NCBI GenBank assembly: GCA_045614565.1
Contig: JAZLDG010000042.1
Coordinates: 1 to 18,074 of the forward strand
Length of the DNA stretch: 18,074 nt
Direction: 5' to 3'
Source: Scatosoma sp045614565
GTDB taxonomy: Bacteria; Bacillota; Clostridia; Christensenellales; Borkfalkiaceae
The notes under the pieces were generated by a model that saw only the letters and a program-made list of their open reading frames with translations, had not been told where the DNA came from and ran no database searches. The translations under genes and the position numbers were made by a program. Positions 1-7,950 of this stretch are shown here, piece after piece; the stretch's first letter is position 1; each line of letters opens with the position of its first letter.

Positions 1-1332
1 ATAGATTTCCTGCAATCTGCCGTACACCGTTTTGCCGATATACATATAATAGCAAACCATTTCCGCGCAAAGCATAGACGCAACGACCGCGTCTTTATCT
101 CTTGCGTGCGTGCCGCGTAAATATCCACAAGATTCTTCAAACCCGAATACGTAAGTATGCGCGTTATCCTTTTCCCATTGCTTGATTTTTTCGCCGATAA
201 ATTTGAACCCGACGGGCGTTTCGTACAAGGTTACGCCGTAATCGTCGCAAATGGCTTTCGCCATACCCGTCGTAACGAAGGATTTAACGACCGCCGCGTT
301 TTTCGGCATTGCGTTATCTTCCGCAAGTCTGGTAAGGATATAATCCAAGAGCAAAAATCCGACTTGGTTTCCCGAAAGCGCGACGAATTCTCCTTCGTCG
401 TTTTTAAGCGCAACGCCCAACCGATCGGAGTCAGGATCAGTCCCGAACACCACGTCCGCGTTGATTTTATTTGCGAGCGCGATCCCCATAGAAAGCGTTT
501 CCTTAAATTCGGGATTAGGCACTTTGACCGTGGAAAATTCGGGGTCTTTTTTCGTTTGTTCTTCCACGACGGTAACGGAAATACCCAGCTTTTTCAAAAT
601 ACTCGTTACGGGTACGTAGCCGCTGCCGTGTACGGGCGTATAAACAAGCTTCAAATCCGCGCCGCACTTTTCTATTGCTTCTTTGGAAAGGGTGAGCTTG
701 GATAATTCTTCTATGTAATCTTCGTCCAGCTTTTTAAGCACGGGCGTAATCAACGCGGCGTTCGCGCCCGTTAAAGCGCGGGGCGTATTGTCTACCCGTT
801 GAATAAACGAAACGACTTTATCCGTATCGTTTTCGGGCATTTGCGCGCCGTCTTCGCCGTAAATTTTATAGCCGTTATATTCCTTGGGGTTATGACTTGC
901 CGTTACCATAATTCCCGCCACCGTTTTCAAATACCGGACGGCAAAGGACAGCATCGGCACGGGACGAACGTCGTCGAATAAGTACGCTTTTACGCCGTTT
1001 TCCGCTAAAACGTCTGCCGCAGCTTTGGCAAACTCGTCCGATTTTCTACGCGTATCGTACGCTATTACTACCCCGCGTTCCATAGCCGCTTTCCCCAGCG
1101 TTTTTATCCATTCCGCAAGTCCTTGCGTAGCGCGCATAACGGTGTAAATATTCATCATATTCGTTCCGTAACCGATCACGCCGCGCATACCCGCCGTACC
1201 GAACGCCATTTCGCCGCCAAAGCGGTATTCTATTTCCTTTTCGTCGCTTGCAACGCTTGTAAGTTCTGCTTTCCCTTCCGCACAAAGTGCAGGATCGTTT
1301 AACCATTGTTCGTAAATTTTGCGATAATCCAT
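1..1332 (-). CDS. pgcA: Phosphohexomutase (phosphoglucomutase/phosphomannomutase, PgcA-like), 3' end cut by window edge
   Basis: This gene interconverts hexose-1-phosphate and hexose-6-phosphate in the cytosol, feeding sugar nucleotides for envelope polymers. The first 444 codons are present and the frame is still open at base 1, so roughly 120 residues are missing compared with the usual ~570. Visible signatures are FGTAGMRG (residues 44-51), the phosphoserine loop TASHNP with catalytic Ser146, the metal loop TDPDSDRLG (298-306; Asp299, 301, 303), and the sugar-specificity loop GFEES (397-401). These place it in the long PgcA/PGM2-like branch of the alpha-D-phosphohexomutases; glucose versus mannose or pentose specificity cannot be settled from motifs. 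The ATG at 1332 follows a purine-rich AAAGGTAGG site. It is the last visible gene of an operon, 17 bases after the preceding membrane protein. The symbol is by family resemblance only. Confidence 0.9.
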   Translation of the reverse strand, partial: MDYRKIYEQWLNDPALCAEGKAELTSVASDEKEIEYRFGGEMAFGTAGMRGVIGYGTNMMNIYTVMRATQGLAEWIKTLGKAAMERGVVIAYDTRRKSDEFAKAAADVLAENGVKAYLFDDVRPVPMLSFAVRYLKTVAGIMVTASHNPKEYNGYKIYGEDGAQMPENDTDKVVSFIQRVDNTPRALTGANAALITPVLKKLDEDYIEELSKLTLSKEAIEKCGADLKLVYTPVHGSGYVPVTSILKKLGISVTVVEEQTKKDPEFSTVKVPNPEFKETLSMGIALANKINADVVFGTDPDSDRLGVALKNDEGEFVALSGNQVGFLLLDYILTRLAEDNAMPKNAAVVKSFVTTGMAKAICDDYGVTLYETPVGFKFIGEKIKQWEKDNAHTYVFGFEESCGYLRGTHARDKDAVVASMLCAEMVCYYMYIGKTVYGRLQEIY

Positions 1333-1349
1333 ATTCTATACACCTACCT

Positions 1350-2327
1350 TTAATGTTGTTCCGTTTGATCGTTTTCGTCGATATAATCAAAGAAATGCGC
1401 CCGATCGCCGCGATCGGTATTCTTTTCAATGCTTTCGTACGTTAAGAAATATCTCTTTCCTTTTATCGTATAGTAATACACGTATTGCTGACAAATAAAA
1501 ATCATATACGACGCGGGAACGGTCAAAAGTAACGCGCTCCCAAACGTGCAAATCGCCGCAACGACGTTGACGATAATCACTACGTACACGAGCGCAATAT
1601 ACGTAGGAAAGATTTTCCAACGTTTTTTCGCTTCTTCTTTCCCGTCGCATTGCAAAGCCGTTTTCAGCGATTTATTATCCGTCGTCATCGCGGGCAGCCA
1701 CAGGCCCGTAAACGTGAGCTTCAACGCCTGTATAAGCACGATCGCCGTTACGCCCAAAAACAGCGCGGGCGTTACGTTCATAACCGACAGCAAGAGCACG
1801 GCCAAAAATACCGTGAACGCGTCGAACAAAAACGTAACGGGAACGTACACGAGCGCGTATCGGCAAGCCTTGCCTAATTTCGCCACGAACGTCGGCATTA
1901 CGGTCGTTTCCCCGTACGTCGCCATTTTATCGTCCAACACGTCGCCTATCGCGAAATAATACAACGTTTCCACGAAACGCTTAATAAGATACACGAGTAT
2001 GCAACCGATCAGTACGAGTACGATAGAACCCATTTTCGACGAAAGCAATTCCCCCAAAGCCGCGAGCGAGCCGTTTTCGCCGAAAATCCCGTCTTTGAGC
2101 GCGGAAAGCGCCGCGTTATCGGCGGAAAACAACGCTGTAAAAAAGGCTTGCGTTTGTCCTACAAGCGCTTGCGTAACGCTATCGTTCCAAAGCTCCATTA
2201 AACTCGGTACGATCATTGCTGAACAAAACGCCAAAGCGACTAGGGTGACGATGATTTTATATAACGCAATCTTGTATACGTTTTTGAAATTATCCACAAG
2301 CAAGCGTAACGCGTTGCGAAAATACAT
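1350..2327 (-). CDS. Six-helix integral membrane protein, paralogous to the gene upstream
   Basis: I do not recognise a named family. The 325-residue protein has about six hydrophobic segments (near residues 20-43, 99-118, 158-184, 187-212, 240-262 and 262-285). A polar stretch at 45-98 may be extracellular, and the last 40 residues form a charged tail (KKNTDRGD-like, ending ENDQTEQH). It shares topology and local motifs with the upstream gene: LWLP at the end of helix 4 (209-212), then a basic R-W-K-I stretch just before helix 5. This suggests tandem duplication and divergence. A strong AAAGGAG site precedes the ATG at 2327, 27 bases after the previous stop. It lies between its paralogue and the phosphohexomutase, so a role in envelope or polysaccharide processes is possible, but this is only context. 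Confidence 0.8.
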   Translation of the reverse strand: MYFRNALRLLVDNFKNVYKIALYKIIVTLVALAFCSAMIVPSLMELWNDSVTQALVGQTQAFFTALFSADNAALSALKDGIFGENGSLAALGELLSSKMGSIVLVLIGCILVYLIKRFVETLYYFAIGDVLDDKMATYGETTVMPTFVAKLGKACRYALVYVPVTFLFDAFTVFLAVLLLSVMNVTPALFLGVTAIVLIQALKLTFTGLWLPAMTTDNKSLKTALQCDGKEEAKKRWKIFPTYIALVYVVIIVNVVAAICTFGSALLLTVPASYMIFICQQYVYYYTIKGKRYFLTYESIEKNTDRGDRAHFFDYIDENDQTEQH

Positions 2328-2354
2328 TTCTTTTCTCCTTTGTGCAAAGCAAAA

Positions 2355-3182
2355 TCAACCGTTATAGTAACGTTTCAAATCGGCGCGCTCAATGTTGTCG
2401 CGGTCGAAATACGCAATCATCATACGCACGCAGTACAGCATTATAAGTAACGCAAAGAATACCGTCGTTACGATTGCCGACGTTATCGCATCTTGTAAAA
2501 ATACCGCGCACAAGCAAATGATCGTTTCCGTTACCACGAGCGCGGTCAGTTGACCGAGTAAGATTTTCCACTTTACTTTTGACATTAGGTGGTTAGAATA
2601 ATACAGGGCTTCCATCGGCTTAAAGCCCGTAATTTGCATACACGGAAGCCATAAATATATCAAGCCGATCGCATAGATCAACAACACGTGCATTCCCAAG
2701 AAAAACACGATCATCAGCGTATACGCCGTAAACGCGTCAGGGATTTTCGAGAAGAAGAATAGGAACGCCGCGACCAGAAAGCTCCAAAGTTCGTAAATTA
2801 CAAGCACTAAAAGCGTATAACCGCAGGTGGGAAGCAAATTATCGTTCAAGCGGGAAAACAGTCCGTTATAGGTGCGTTTGCCTATGCGCATATGCTTTTC
2901 CAGCTGTGCCATCATCATAGCGACGCAAACGACCATTAGGATAATGCCTAAAAACCCGAATACGATCGCTTGCCAAGAAGCGAAATTGAGTACGGACACC
3001 GCACGGAATAAGTGCGAGAAATGAAATTCGTGGATTTTGCCTTGATATATCGTTTCAAAAATGCAATAAATCGCTTCTTGATCCATCGACAAGGACAAAA
3101 AGAAAGCGGGAATAATCGCAAACGGGAATATGTAAAGAAAATTCTTAAATATATATTTAGTAGATTGCGCGGTATATTTCAT
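2355..3182 (-). CDS. Six-helix integral membrane protein, first gene of the membrane protein/phosphohexomutase operon
   Basis: This is a 275-residue hydrophobic protein without a recognised family. Predicted helices lie near residues 12-31, 70-93, 118-145, 154-179, 207-229 and 234-257. A short basic C-terminus (residues 258-275, with RADLKRYYNG at the end) is probably cytoplasmic. LWLPCM (177-182) and the K-W-K-I-L segment before helix 5 (204-208) match equivalent positions in the next gene, so the two are likely paralogues and may form a heteromer. There is no cleavable signal peptide, only an N-terminal anchor helix. The ATG at 3182 follows an AGAGGT site. A good promoter lies 29-57 bases upstream, making this the first gene of the transcript. 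Confidence 0.8.
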   Translation of the reverse strand: MKYTAQSTKYIFKNFLYIFPFAIIPAFFLSLSMDQEAIYCIFETIYQGKIHEFHFSHLFRAVSVLNFASWQAIVFGFLGIILMVVCVAMMMAQLEKHMRIGKRTYNGLFSRLNDNLLPTCGYTLLVLVIYELWSFLVAAFLFFFSKIPDAFTAYTLMIVFFLGMHVLLIYAIGLIYLWLPCMQITGFKPMEALYYSNHLMSKVKWKILLGQLTALVVTETIICLCAVFLQDAITSAIVTTVFFALLIMLYCVRMMIAYFDRDNIERADLKRYYNG

Positions 3183-3210
3183 AGCATTTTTACCTCTTTA
3201 CTCTTTACTA

Positions 3211-3239
3211 ATTATAACACAAAAAAACGCTTAAGTAAA
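3211..3239 (-). promoter_or_regulatory. Sigma-A type promoter for the membrane protein/phosphohexomutase operon
   Basis: On the minus strand, -35 TTTACT (3234-3239) and a perfect -10 TATAAT (3211-3216) are separated by 17 bases. The site lies between the isocitrate dehydrogenase terminator and the ATG at 3182, which gives a leader of about 20 bases. Confidence 0.7.
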
Positions 3240-3248
3240 GTATTTTAC

Positions 3249-3279
3249 GAAAAAATTTCCCCTTCGTTCAACGAAGGGG
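3249..3279 (-). terminator. Rho-independent terminator of the citrate/isocitrate operon
   Basis: The inverted repeat CCCCTTCGTT / AACGAAGGGG (3259-3268 and 3270-3279) gives an 8-9 bp GC-rich stem with a very short loop. On the minus strand it is followed by a T-rich tract (3251-3258). It starts 7 bases after the isocitrate dehydrogenase stop codon. Confidence 0.88.
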
Positions 3280-3285
3280 ATTATC

Positions 3286-4463
3286 TTATACGATTTTTTG
3301 CAAGGTTTCCATTACGTAATCGCCGAACTGCGCGCACGTCGCGCCCGTATCCCGTCCCGTAATCACGTATTTTTTTTCTTCAAACGAGCAAATATCCAGC
3401 GCCCGTTCCAGCTTATCCGCGCGTTCCTGCAAACCGATATGCGAAAGCAGCATTACGCACGCGCGAAGCATTGAACAAGGATCGGCGTACTGTCCGCGGC
3501 CTTCCGTAATCATTCGGGGTGCGGAGCCGTGTATCGCTTCAAACATCGCGTATTTTTTACCGATATTCGCTAACCCGCCGTGCCTACGCCGCCTTGAAAT
3601 TCTGCCGCTTCGTCCGAAATAATATCGCCGTACAGATTGGGAAGCAACAGTACCTTGAAGTCCCGACGGCGCTTTTTATCGACGAGCTTTGCCGTCATAA
3701 TATCCGCGTACCATTCGTCGGTCACGATGTCGGGATACAAATCCCCTACTTTATGGCAATCTTCCAAGAAATTCCCGTCCGTCGTTTTGATGACGTTGGC
3801 TTTGGTTACGAGCGAAACTCTGCCCAAGCCGTTTTTATGCGCGTAATCGTACGCAAGGCGGGCGATACGGTCGGAGCCTTGCTTGGTCGTGACCGTAAAA
3901 TCGACCGCGAGATCTTCCGTCACGTTAAACCCCGACGAGCCGACGGCGTAACCGCCTTCCGTGTTCTCGCGGAAAATCGTCCAGTTGATCCCTTCTTCGG
4001 GAACTTTGACAGGACGGATATTCGCAAACAAATCCAAGGCTTTTCGCATTGCGACGTTTGCCGATTCGATATTCGGCATACCGCTTCCCTTTTGGGGCGT
4101 GGTGGTCGGGCCTTTCAAAATGATATGACAAGCTTTGAGCTCTGCCATAACGTCGTCGGGAATTGCCTTGTTCTTGGCAATACGGTTTTCAATCGTCAAA
4201 CCGTCTATATCCTTAAATTCGACCTTGCCCGCTTCCACGAGATCGGCAAGAATAAACTCCAAAACCCGTCTTGCTTGCGCGGAAATGATCGGTCCGATCC
4301 CGTCGCCGCCGCAAACGCCGATTTTGATACAATCGAGCGCGCTATAATCGACGAAATCGCCTTGCGCTTTCATATTTTCCACTCTTTCGAGCTGATCCGC
4401 CATAATTTTTCTGAATTTTTCGCAAGCAGCGTCAAGCTGTGCTTTATATGTTTCTTTTTCCAT
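3286..4463 (-). pseudogene. icd: Isocitrate dehydrogenase, interrupted by a single-base frameshift
   Basis: Isocitrate/isopropylmalate dehydrogenase family; the intact enzyme oxidises isocitrate to 2-oxoglutarate. The first 297 codons run from ATG 4463 to a TAG at 3570-3572. The remaining ~95 codons continue in the -1 frame to a stop at 3286; restoring one base gives a 392-residue protein of normal length. Isocitrate-binding residues are present: Ser134, Asn136, Arg140 (S-A-N-V-A-M-R) and Arg150, then FRENTEGGYA (164-173) and the metal site DIISDEAAEF. The break falls between GGVGTAG and ANIGKKYAMFEAIHGSAP, removing the cofactor-binding part. Family members usually have Ser there (codon TCA would fit) and a one-base loss yields TAG. 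The residue after HGSAP is Arg, so NAD versus NADP use is unclear. The ATG follows aconitase's stop by one base, with AGGAGAG inside aconitase, so the two are translationally coupled. This may be a sequencing or assembly error rather than real decay. Confidence 0.85.
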
Positions 4464-4464
4464 T

Positions 4465-6396
4465 TTATCTCTCCTGTTTGGTATAGTTCAATCTACCGCC
4501 CGCGAGCAATATCTCTCTTTGGCGTTTGGATAATTGCAAGCAAAGCTTGGCGGTTGCTCCGTTCGTTTTATTCACGAGCGTCGCTTCCGTAGCCCCTGCA
4601 ACCGCTTGCGCGAAACCTTTAATTTCAAGCTGATCGCCTTGATTAAATTTATCGTAATCGTGGGGATTTACGAGCGTCATCGGTACGATCCCGAAATTGA
4701 TAAGGTTCGCCACGTGAATACGTGCGAAGCTCTTGGAAACGACCGCTTTAATTCCTAAATACAAAGGCACGAGCGCGGCGTGTTCCCGCGAAGAGCCTTG
4801 TCCGTAATTCGAGCCGCCTAAAATCACCCCGCCGCCTTTTTTCTTGGCGCGTTCGGGGAAATCCTTGTCGCAAACCGTGAAGCAAAATTCGGAAAGCTTG
4901 GGCACGTTGGAGCGATAAGGCAACACCTTCGTTCCCGCGGGCATAATATGGTCGGTCGTGATATCGTCGCCAACCTTCAATATAAGCTCGCACGCCAAAT
5001 CCGTATCGGGCGCTTTCCCTACGGGAATGGGCTTGATATTCGGTCCGCGTTCCACCGTAACGGTATCCATATCTTCCGCCGCAACGGGCATTTCGATTAA
5101 ATTATCGTTAATTTTGAACGTTGCGGGCATTTCCACTTTTGGAGCAACGCCGAGCGTCGTGGGATCGGTAAACACGCCCGTAAGCGCGGACGCCGCCGCC
5201 GTTTCGGGCGAAACGAGATACACCTGCGCATCTGCCGTGCCGCTTCGCGCAAGGAAGTTACGGTTGAATGTACGCAAGCTCACGCCCGCCGACTGCGGTG
5301 AAAAGCCCATACCGATACAAGGTCCGCAAGCACATTCCAAAATTCTTGCGCCCGCGTTGATTAAATCGGCAAGCGCGCCGCATTCCGCAAGCATCGTATA
5401 CACTTGTTTCGAGCCTGGGGAAATGGACAAGCTTACGTCTTTATGTACCGTTTTGCCTTTCAAAATCGCCGCCACCGTCAGCATATCCTGCATAGACGAG
5501 TTGGTACAAGAACCGATACAAACTTGGTTAATTTTCATACCCGCAAGCGAAGCCACCGATTTTACGTTGTCGGGACTGTGCGGGCAAGCCGCCAAGGGCT
5601 GTAACGCACCCAGATCGACGGTATATTCCGCATCGTAAACCGCGTCGGGGTCGGAGAAAAGCTCGATGAAATCTTCTTCTCTGTTTTCCGCTTTCAAGAA
5701 CGCTCTCGTGACTTCGTCGGACGGGAAAATAGAGCTGGTTGCGCCAAGCTCCGCGCCCATATTCGTAATCGTGGCGCGTTGGGGAACGGAAAGCGTTTTT
5801 ACGCCTTCGCCCCCGTATTCCACGATTGCGCCAACCCCGCCCTTTACGCCGAGCACGCGCAATACTTCCAAAATTACGTCCTTTGCGCCGACGTAATCGG
5901 ACAATTTACCGACGAGATTAATTTTTATCATTTTCGGCATCGTGATATAATACGTGCCGCCGCCCATCGCCACCGCGACGTCCAAGCCGCCCGCGCCCAT
6001 TCCGAGCATACCGATCCCTCCCGCCGTCGGCGTGTGCGAATCGGAGCCAATGAGCGTTTTCCCGGGTTTGGAAAAGCGTTCTAAATGTACTTGGTGGCAA
6101 ATGCCGTTCCCAGGACGGGAAAAGCGAATACCGTGTTTTTTGGTTACCGTTTGGATATAACGGTGGTCGTCCGCGTTTTCAAAGCCTGCCTGCAAGGTGT
6201 TATGATCGATATACGCCACGGAAAGCTCCGTCTTGACGCGATCGATCCCCATTGCTTCAAACTGCAAATACGCCATCGTCCCCGTTGCGTCTTGGGTGAG
6301 CGTTTGATCGATCTTTAAGCCGATTTCCTTGCCCGTGACCATTTCGCCGCAAACGAGATGTTCTTTTATAATTTTTTGCGCTATCGTATAGCCCAT
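4465..6396 (-). CDS. acn: Aconitate hydratase (643-residue single-chain type)
   Basis: This enzyme isomerises citrate to isocitrate via cis-aconitate using a [4Fe-4S] cluster; it is the middle step of the operon. Cluster ligands are visible: Cys297 in IGSCTN, and Cys357 and Cys360 in CACGPC. Also present are SDSHTPTAGG (118-127) and, in the C-terminal swivel domain, the GGSNYGQGSSREHAAL segment (527-542). At 643 residues it is the short mitochondrial-like/clostridial class rather than the ~900-residue AcnA. An in-frame upstream ATG at 6426 would overlap the previous gene. I prefer ATG 6396 because GGAGAG (6406-6411) is suitably placed 9 bases before it and the protein then begins MGYTIAQKI, as expected. 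It starts 19 bases after the citrate synthase stop. The 3' end carries the ribosome binding site of isocitrate dehydrogenase. Confidence 0.93.
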   Translation of the reverse strand: MGYTIAQKIIKEHLVCGEMVTGKEIGLKIDQTLTQDATGTMAYLQFEAMGIDRVKTELSVAYIDHNTLQAGFENADDHRYIQTVTKKHGIRFSRPGNGICHQVHLERFSKPGKTLIGSDSHTPTAGGIGMLGMGAGGLDVAVAMGGGTYYITMPKMIKINLVGKLSDYVGAKDVILEVLRVLGVKGGVGAIVEYGGEGVKTLSVPQRATITNMGAELGATSSIFPSDEVTRAFLKAENREEDFIELFSDPDAVYDAEYTVDLGALQPLAACPHSPDNVKSVASLAGMKINQVCIGSCTNSSMQDMLTVAAILKGKTVHKDVSLSISPGSKQVYTMLAECGALADLINAGARILECACGPCIGMGFSPQSAGVSLRTFNRNFLARSGTADAQVYLVSPETAAASALTGVFTDPTTLGVAPKVEMPATFKINDNLIEMPVAAEDMDTVTVERGPNIKPIPVGKAPDTDLACELILKVGDDITTDHIMPAGTKVLPYRSNVPKLSEFCFTVCDKDFPERAKKKGGGVILGGSNYGQGSSREHAALVPLYLGIKAVVSKSFARIHVANLINFGIVPMTLVNPHDYDKFNQGDQLEIKGFAQAVAGATEATLVNKTNGATAKLCLQLSKRQREILLAGGRLNYTKQER

Positions 6397-6415
6397 TTTT
6401 CTATTCTCTCCATTC

Positions 6416-7807
6416 TTATAAATCAAAAAAGTTCAAAGAGCAACGCCCGTCTTTATAATAGGTACGGAAAAGATTTTCAAGCTCTTCTTCACCCATAACC
6501 GTCGTTCTGCCGTCCGCGTACAGCGCGTCGATTTCCGTCTTCATTTGCTGTACGATCCAGTCCTGCTTACCTACCTGTTTTTCAGGGGGTAATTTGAAAT
6601 GCTTATTCAGCCAGTACGCTATCCCCGCCAAGCCCGACGTGTTGGAAATGGATACTTCCGCAGGGCGTTTTAAGATTTTTTCGGTATCGAAAATGTTATA
6701 AATTTCTGCGTCCTTCATCATACCGTCGGCGTGAACGCCCGCGCGGGTAAGATTGAACGCGCTTCCCACGAACGGGGTCATCGGCGGAATGTCGTAGCCT
6801 AATTCCTTTTCAAAATATTCGCCGATATCGGTAATTGCCGTCGTGTCCATACCGTCCAACGTACCGCGAAGGGAAGCGTATTGCATAACCATTGCTTCCG
6901 TAGGCACGTTACCCGTTCTTTCGCCGATCCCAAGGAGCGAACAGTTTACGCCGCTTGCACCGAACAGCCACGCACTGACCGCGTTGGCAACACCCATATA
7001 GAAATCGTTGTGACCGTGCCATTCCAGCATTTCCGAAGTAACGTCTGAATAGTGATGCAAACCGTAAACGATGCCCGGTACGCTTCTGGGGGGAGCAGCA
7101 CCCGCAAACGGAATACCGTACCCCATCGTGTCGCACATACGGATTTTAACGGGAATATTCGCTTCGTGCGAAAGCTCCACGAGCGCGTTTACGAACGGTA
7201 CTACGAAGCCGTAGAAATCGGCGCGCGTCAAATCTTCCAAATGACAACGGGGCGAGATCCCCGCTTCAAACGCCTGTTTTACCACCGCCAAATAATGCTC
7301 GAAGGCTTGCTTTCTCGTCATATTCAATTTTTTGAAGATATGGTAATCGGAACAGCTGACCAAAATACCCGTTTCCTTGATACCGATATCCCGCACCATC
7401 GCGAAATCTTCTTTCTTTGCCCGAATCCAAGTCGTAATCTCGGGGAATTTATACCCAAGCGACATACATTGTTCCAAAGCTTCTCTGTCCTTTTTCGTAT
7501 AGACGAAAAATTCGCTTTGGCGAATAATGCCCTTTGGACCGCCAAGGCGCGCGAGCATTTTATAAAGATCGACGATTTGTTTTGCTGTGTACGGCGCACG
7601 CGACTGCTGTCCGTCACGGAAGGTCGTGTCCGTAATCCATATCTCGCGAGGCATATTCATAGGCACGCGCCGATGGTTAAAGGGCGTTTTCGGTACTTCG
7701 TCGTACGGATATATGTCGCGAAATAAATGCGGCTCTGCCACGTCCTGCAATTCGTATTTGTATTGATCCTGCTCCAACAAATTACTCATAGGATTTAATT
7801 CTATCAT
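6416..7807 (-). CDS. Re-type citrate synthase (homocitrate synthase/HMGL superfamily)
   Basis: This protein is probably the Re-face citrate synthase that condenses acetyl-CoA with oxaloacetate in anaerobes such as Clostridium kluyveri. The 463 residues belong to the DRE-TIM (HMG-CoA lyase-like) superfamily: TDTTFRDGQQ (59-68) supplies the metal and substrate loop, HGHND (264-268) the metal-binding histidines, and GERTGN (295-300) the conserved barrel strand. It is not related to classical Si-citrate synthase. Members of this branch have often been labelled homocitrate or isopropylmalate synthase. The choice of citrate rests on the neighbours: aconitase and isocitrate dehydrogenase follow directly. 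Family knowledge predicts Mn2+ dependence and oxygen sensitivity. The ATG at 7807 follows AAGGAGAG at good spacing; Met7 is a less likely start. It is the first gene of the operon, behind a perfect consensus promoter. Confidence 0.85.
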   Translation of the reverse strand: MIELNPMSNLLEQDQYKYELQDVAEPHLFRDIYPYDEVPKTPFNHRRVPMNMPREIWITDTTFRDGQQSRAPYTAKQIVDLYKMLARLGGPKGIIRQSEFFVYTKKDREALEQCMSLGYKFPEITTWIRAKKEDFAMVRDIGIKETGILVSCSDYHIFKKLNMTRKQAFEHYLAVVKQAFEAGISPRCHLEDLTRADFYGFVVPFVNALVELSHEANIPVKIRMCDTMGYGIPFAGAAPPRSVPGIVYGLHHYSDVTSEMLEWHGHNDFYMGVANAVSAWLFGASGVNCSLLGIGERTGNVPTEAMVMQYASLRGTLDGMDTTAITDIGEYFEKELGYDIPPMTPFVGSAFNLTRAGVHADGMMKDAEIYNIFDTEKILKRPAEVSISNTSGLAGIAYWLNKHFKLPPEKQVGKQDWIVQQMKTEIDALYADGRTTVMGEEELENLFRTYYKDGRCSLNFFDL

Positions 7808-7866
7808 ACTCGTCTCTCCTTGTTTTATTTTTTCGATTAAAAACCATTCTATAATTTGATAAATCG

Positions 7867-7895
7867 ATTATAACCAAAAATTTTGTATTTGTCAA
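7867..7895 (-). promoter_or_regulatory. Perfect consensus promoter of the citrate synthase-aconitase-isocitrate dehydrogenase operon
   Basis: On the minus strand, TTGACA (7890-7895) and TATAAT (7867-7872) are separated by exactly 17 bases. The leader to the ATG at 7807 is about 55 bases. I see no riboswitch or clear operator in it, only AT-rich sequence ahead of AAGGAGAG. Confidence 0.9.
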
Positions 7896-7944
7896 CAATT
7901 TTAACGGCATTTTTCAGTTCTCCTTGAAAAATGCCGATTTTTTA
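7896..7944 (-). terminator. Hairpin terminator after the short-chain dehydrogenase operon, possibly bidirectional
   Basis: A 12-bp stem pairs 7905-7916 with 7925-7936 (CGGCATTTTTCA / TGAAAAATGCCG) around an 8-base loop. On the minus strand the following tract is TTAAAATT, which is modest. On the plus strand a run of six T (7938-7943) follows, so it could also block antisense transcription. It sits between the SDR stop and the citrate synthase promoter. Confidence 0.7.
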
Positions 7945-7950
7945 TAGTAT

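Noticed and set aside
157..705. Plus-strand open frame of 182 codons
   Set aside because: It lies antisense to the phosphohexomutase, whose motifs are all present on minus in the open frame running off the left edge.
3566..3582. Programmed -1 ribosomal frameshifting in isocitrate dehydrogenase
   Set aside because: The preceding codons (GCG GGT TAG) do not form an X-XXY-YYZ slippery heptamer, and no stem or pseudoknot is evident just downstream.
3519..4592. Long plus-strand open frame (357 codons) across isocitrate dehydrogenase
   Set aside because: It is antisense to a strongly conserved enzyme, has no ribosome binding site, shows no family features, and arises from the codon bias of the minus-strand gene.
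4958..5638. Plus-strand open frame of 226 codons over aconitase
   Set aside because: Shadow of the aconitase gene; low-complexity Ser/Ala/Pro-rich translation with no start signal.
7905..7936. Riboswitch or attenuator ahead of the citrate synthase operon
   Set aside because: The hairpin lies upstream of the -35 box, outside the leader, and behaves as the terminator of the SDR operon; the ~55-base leader itself has no notable structure.
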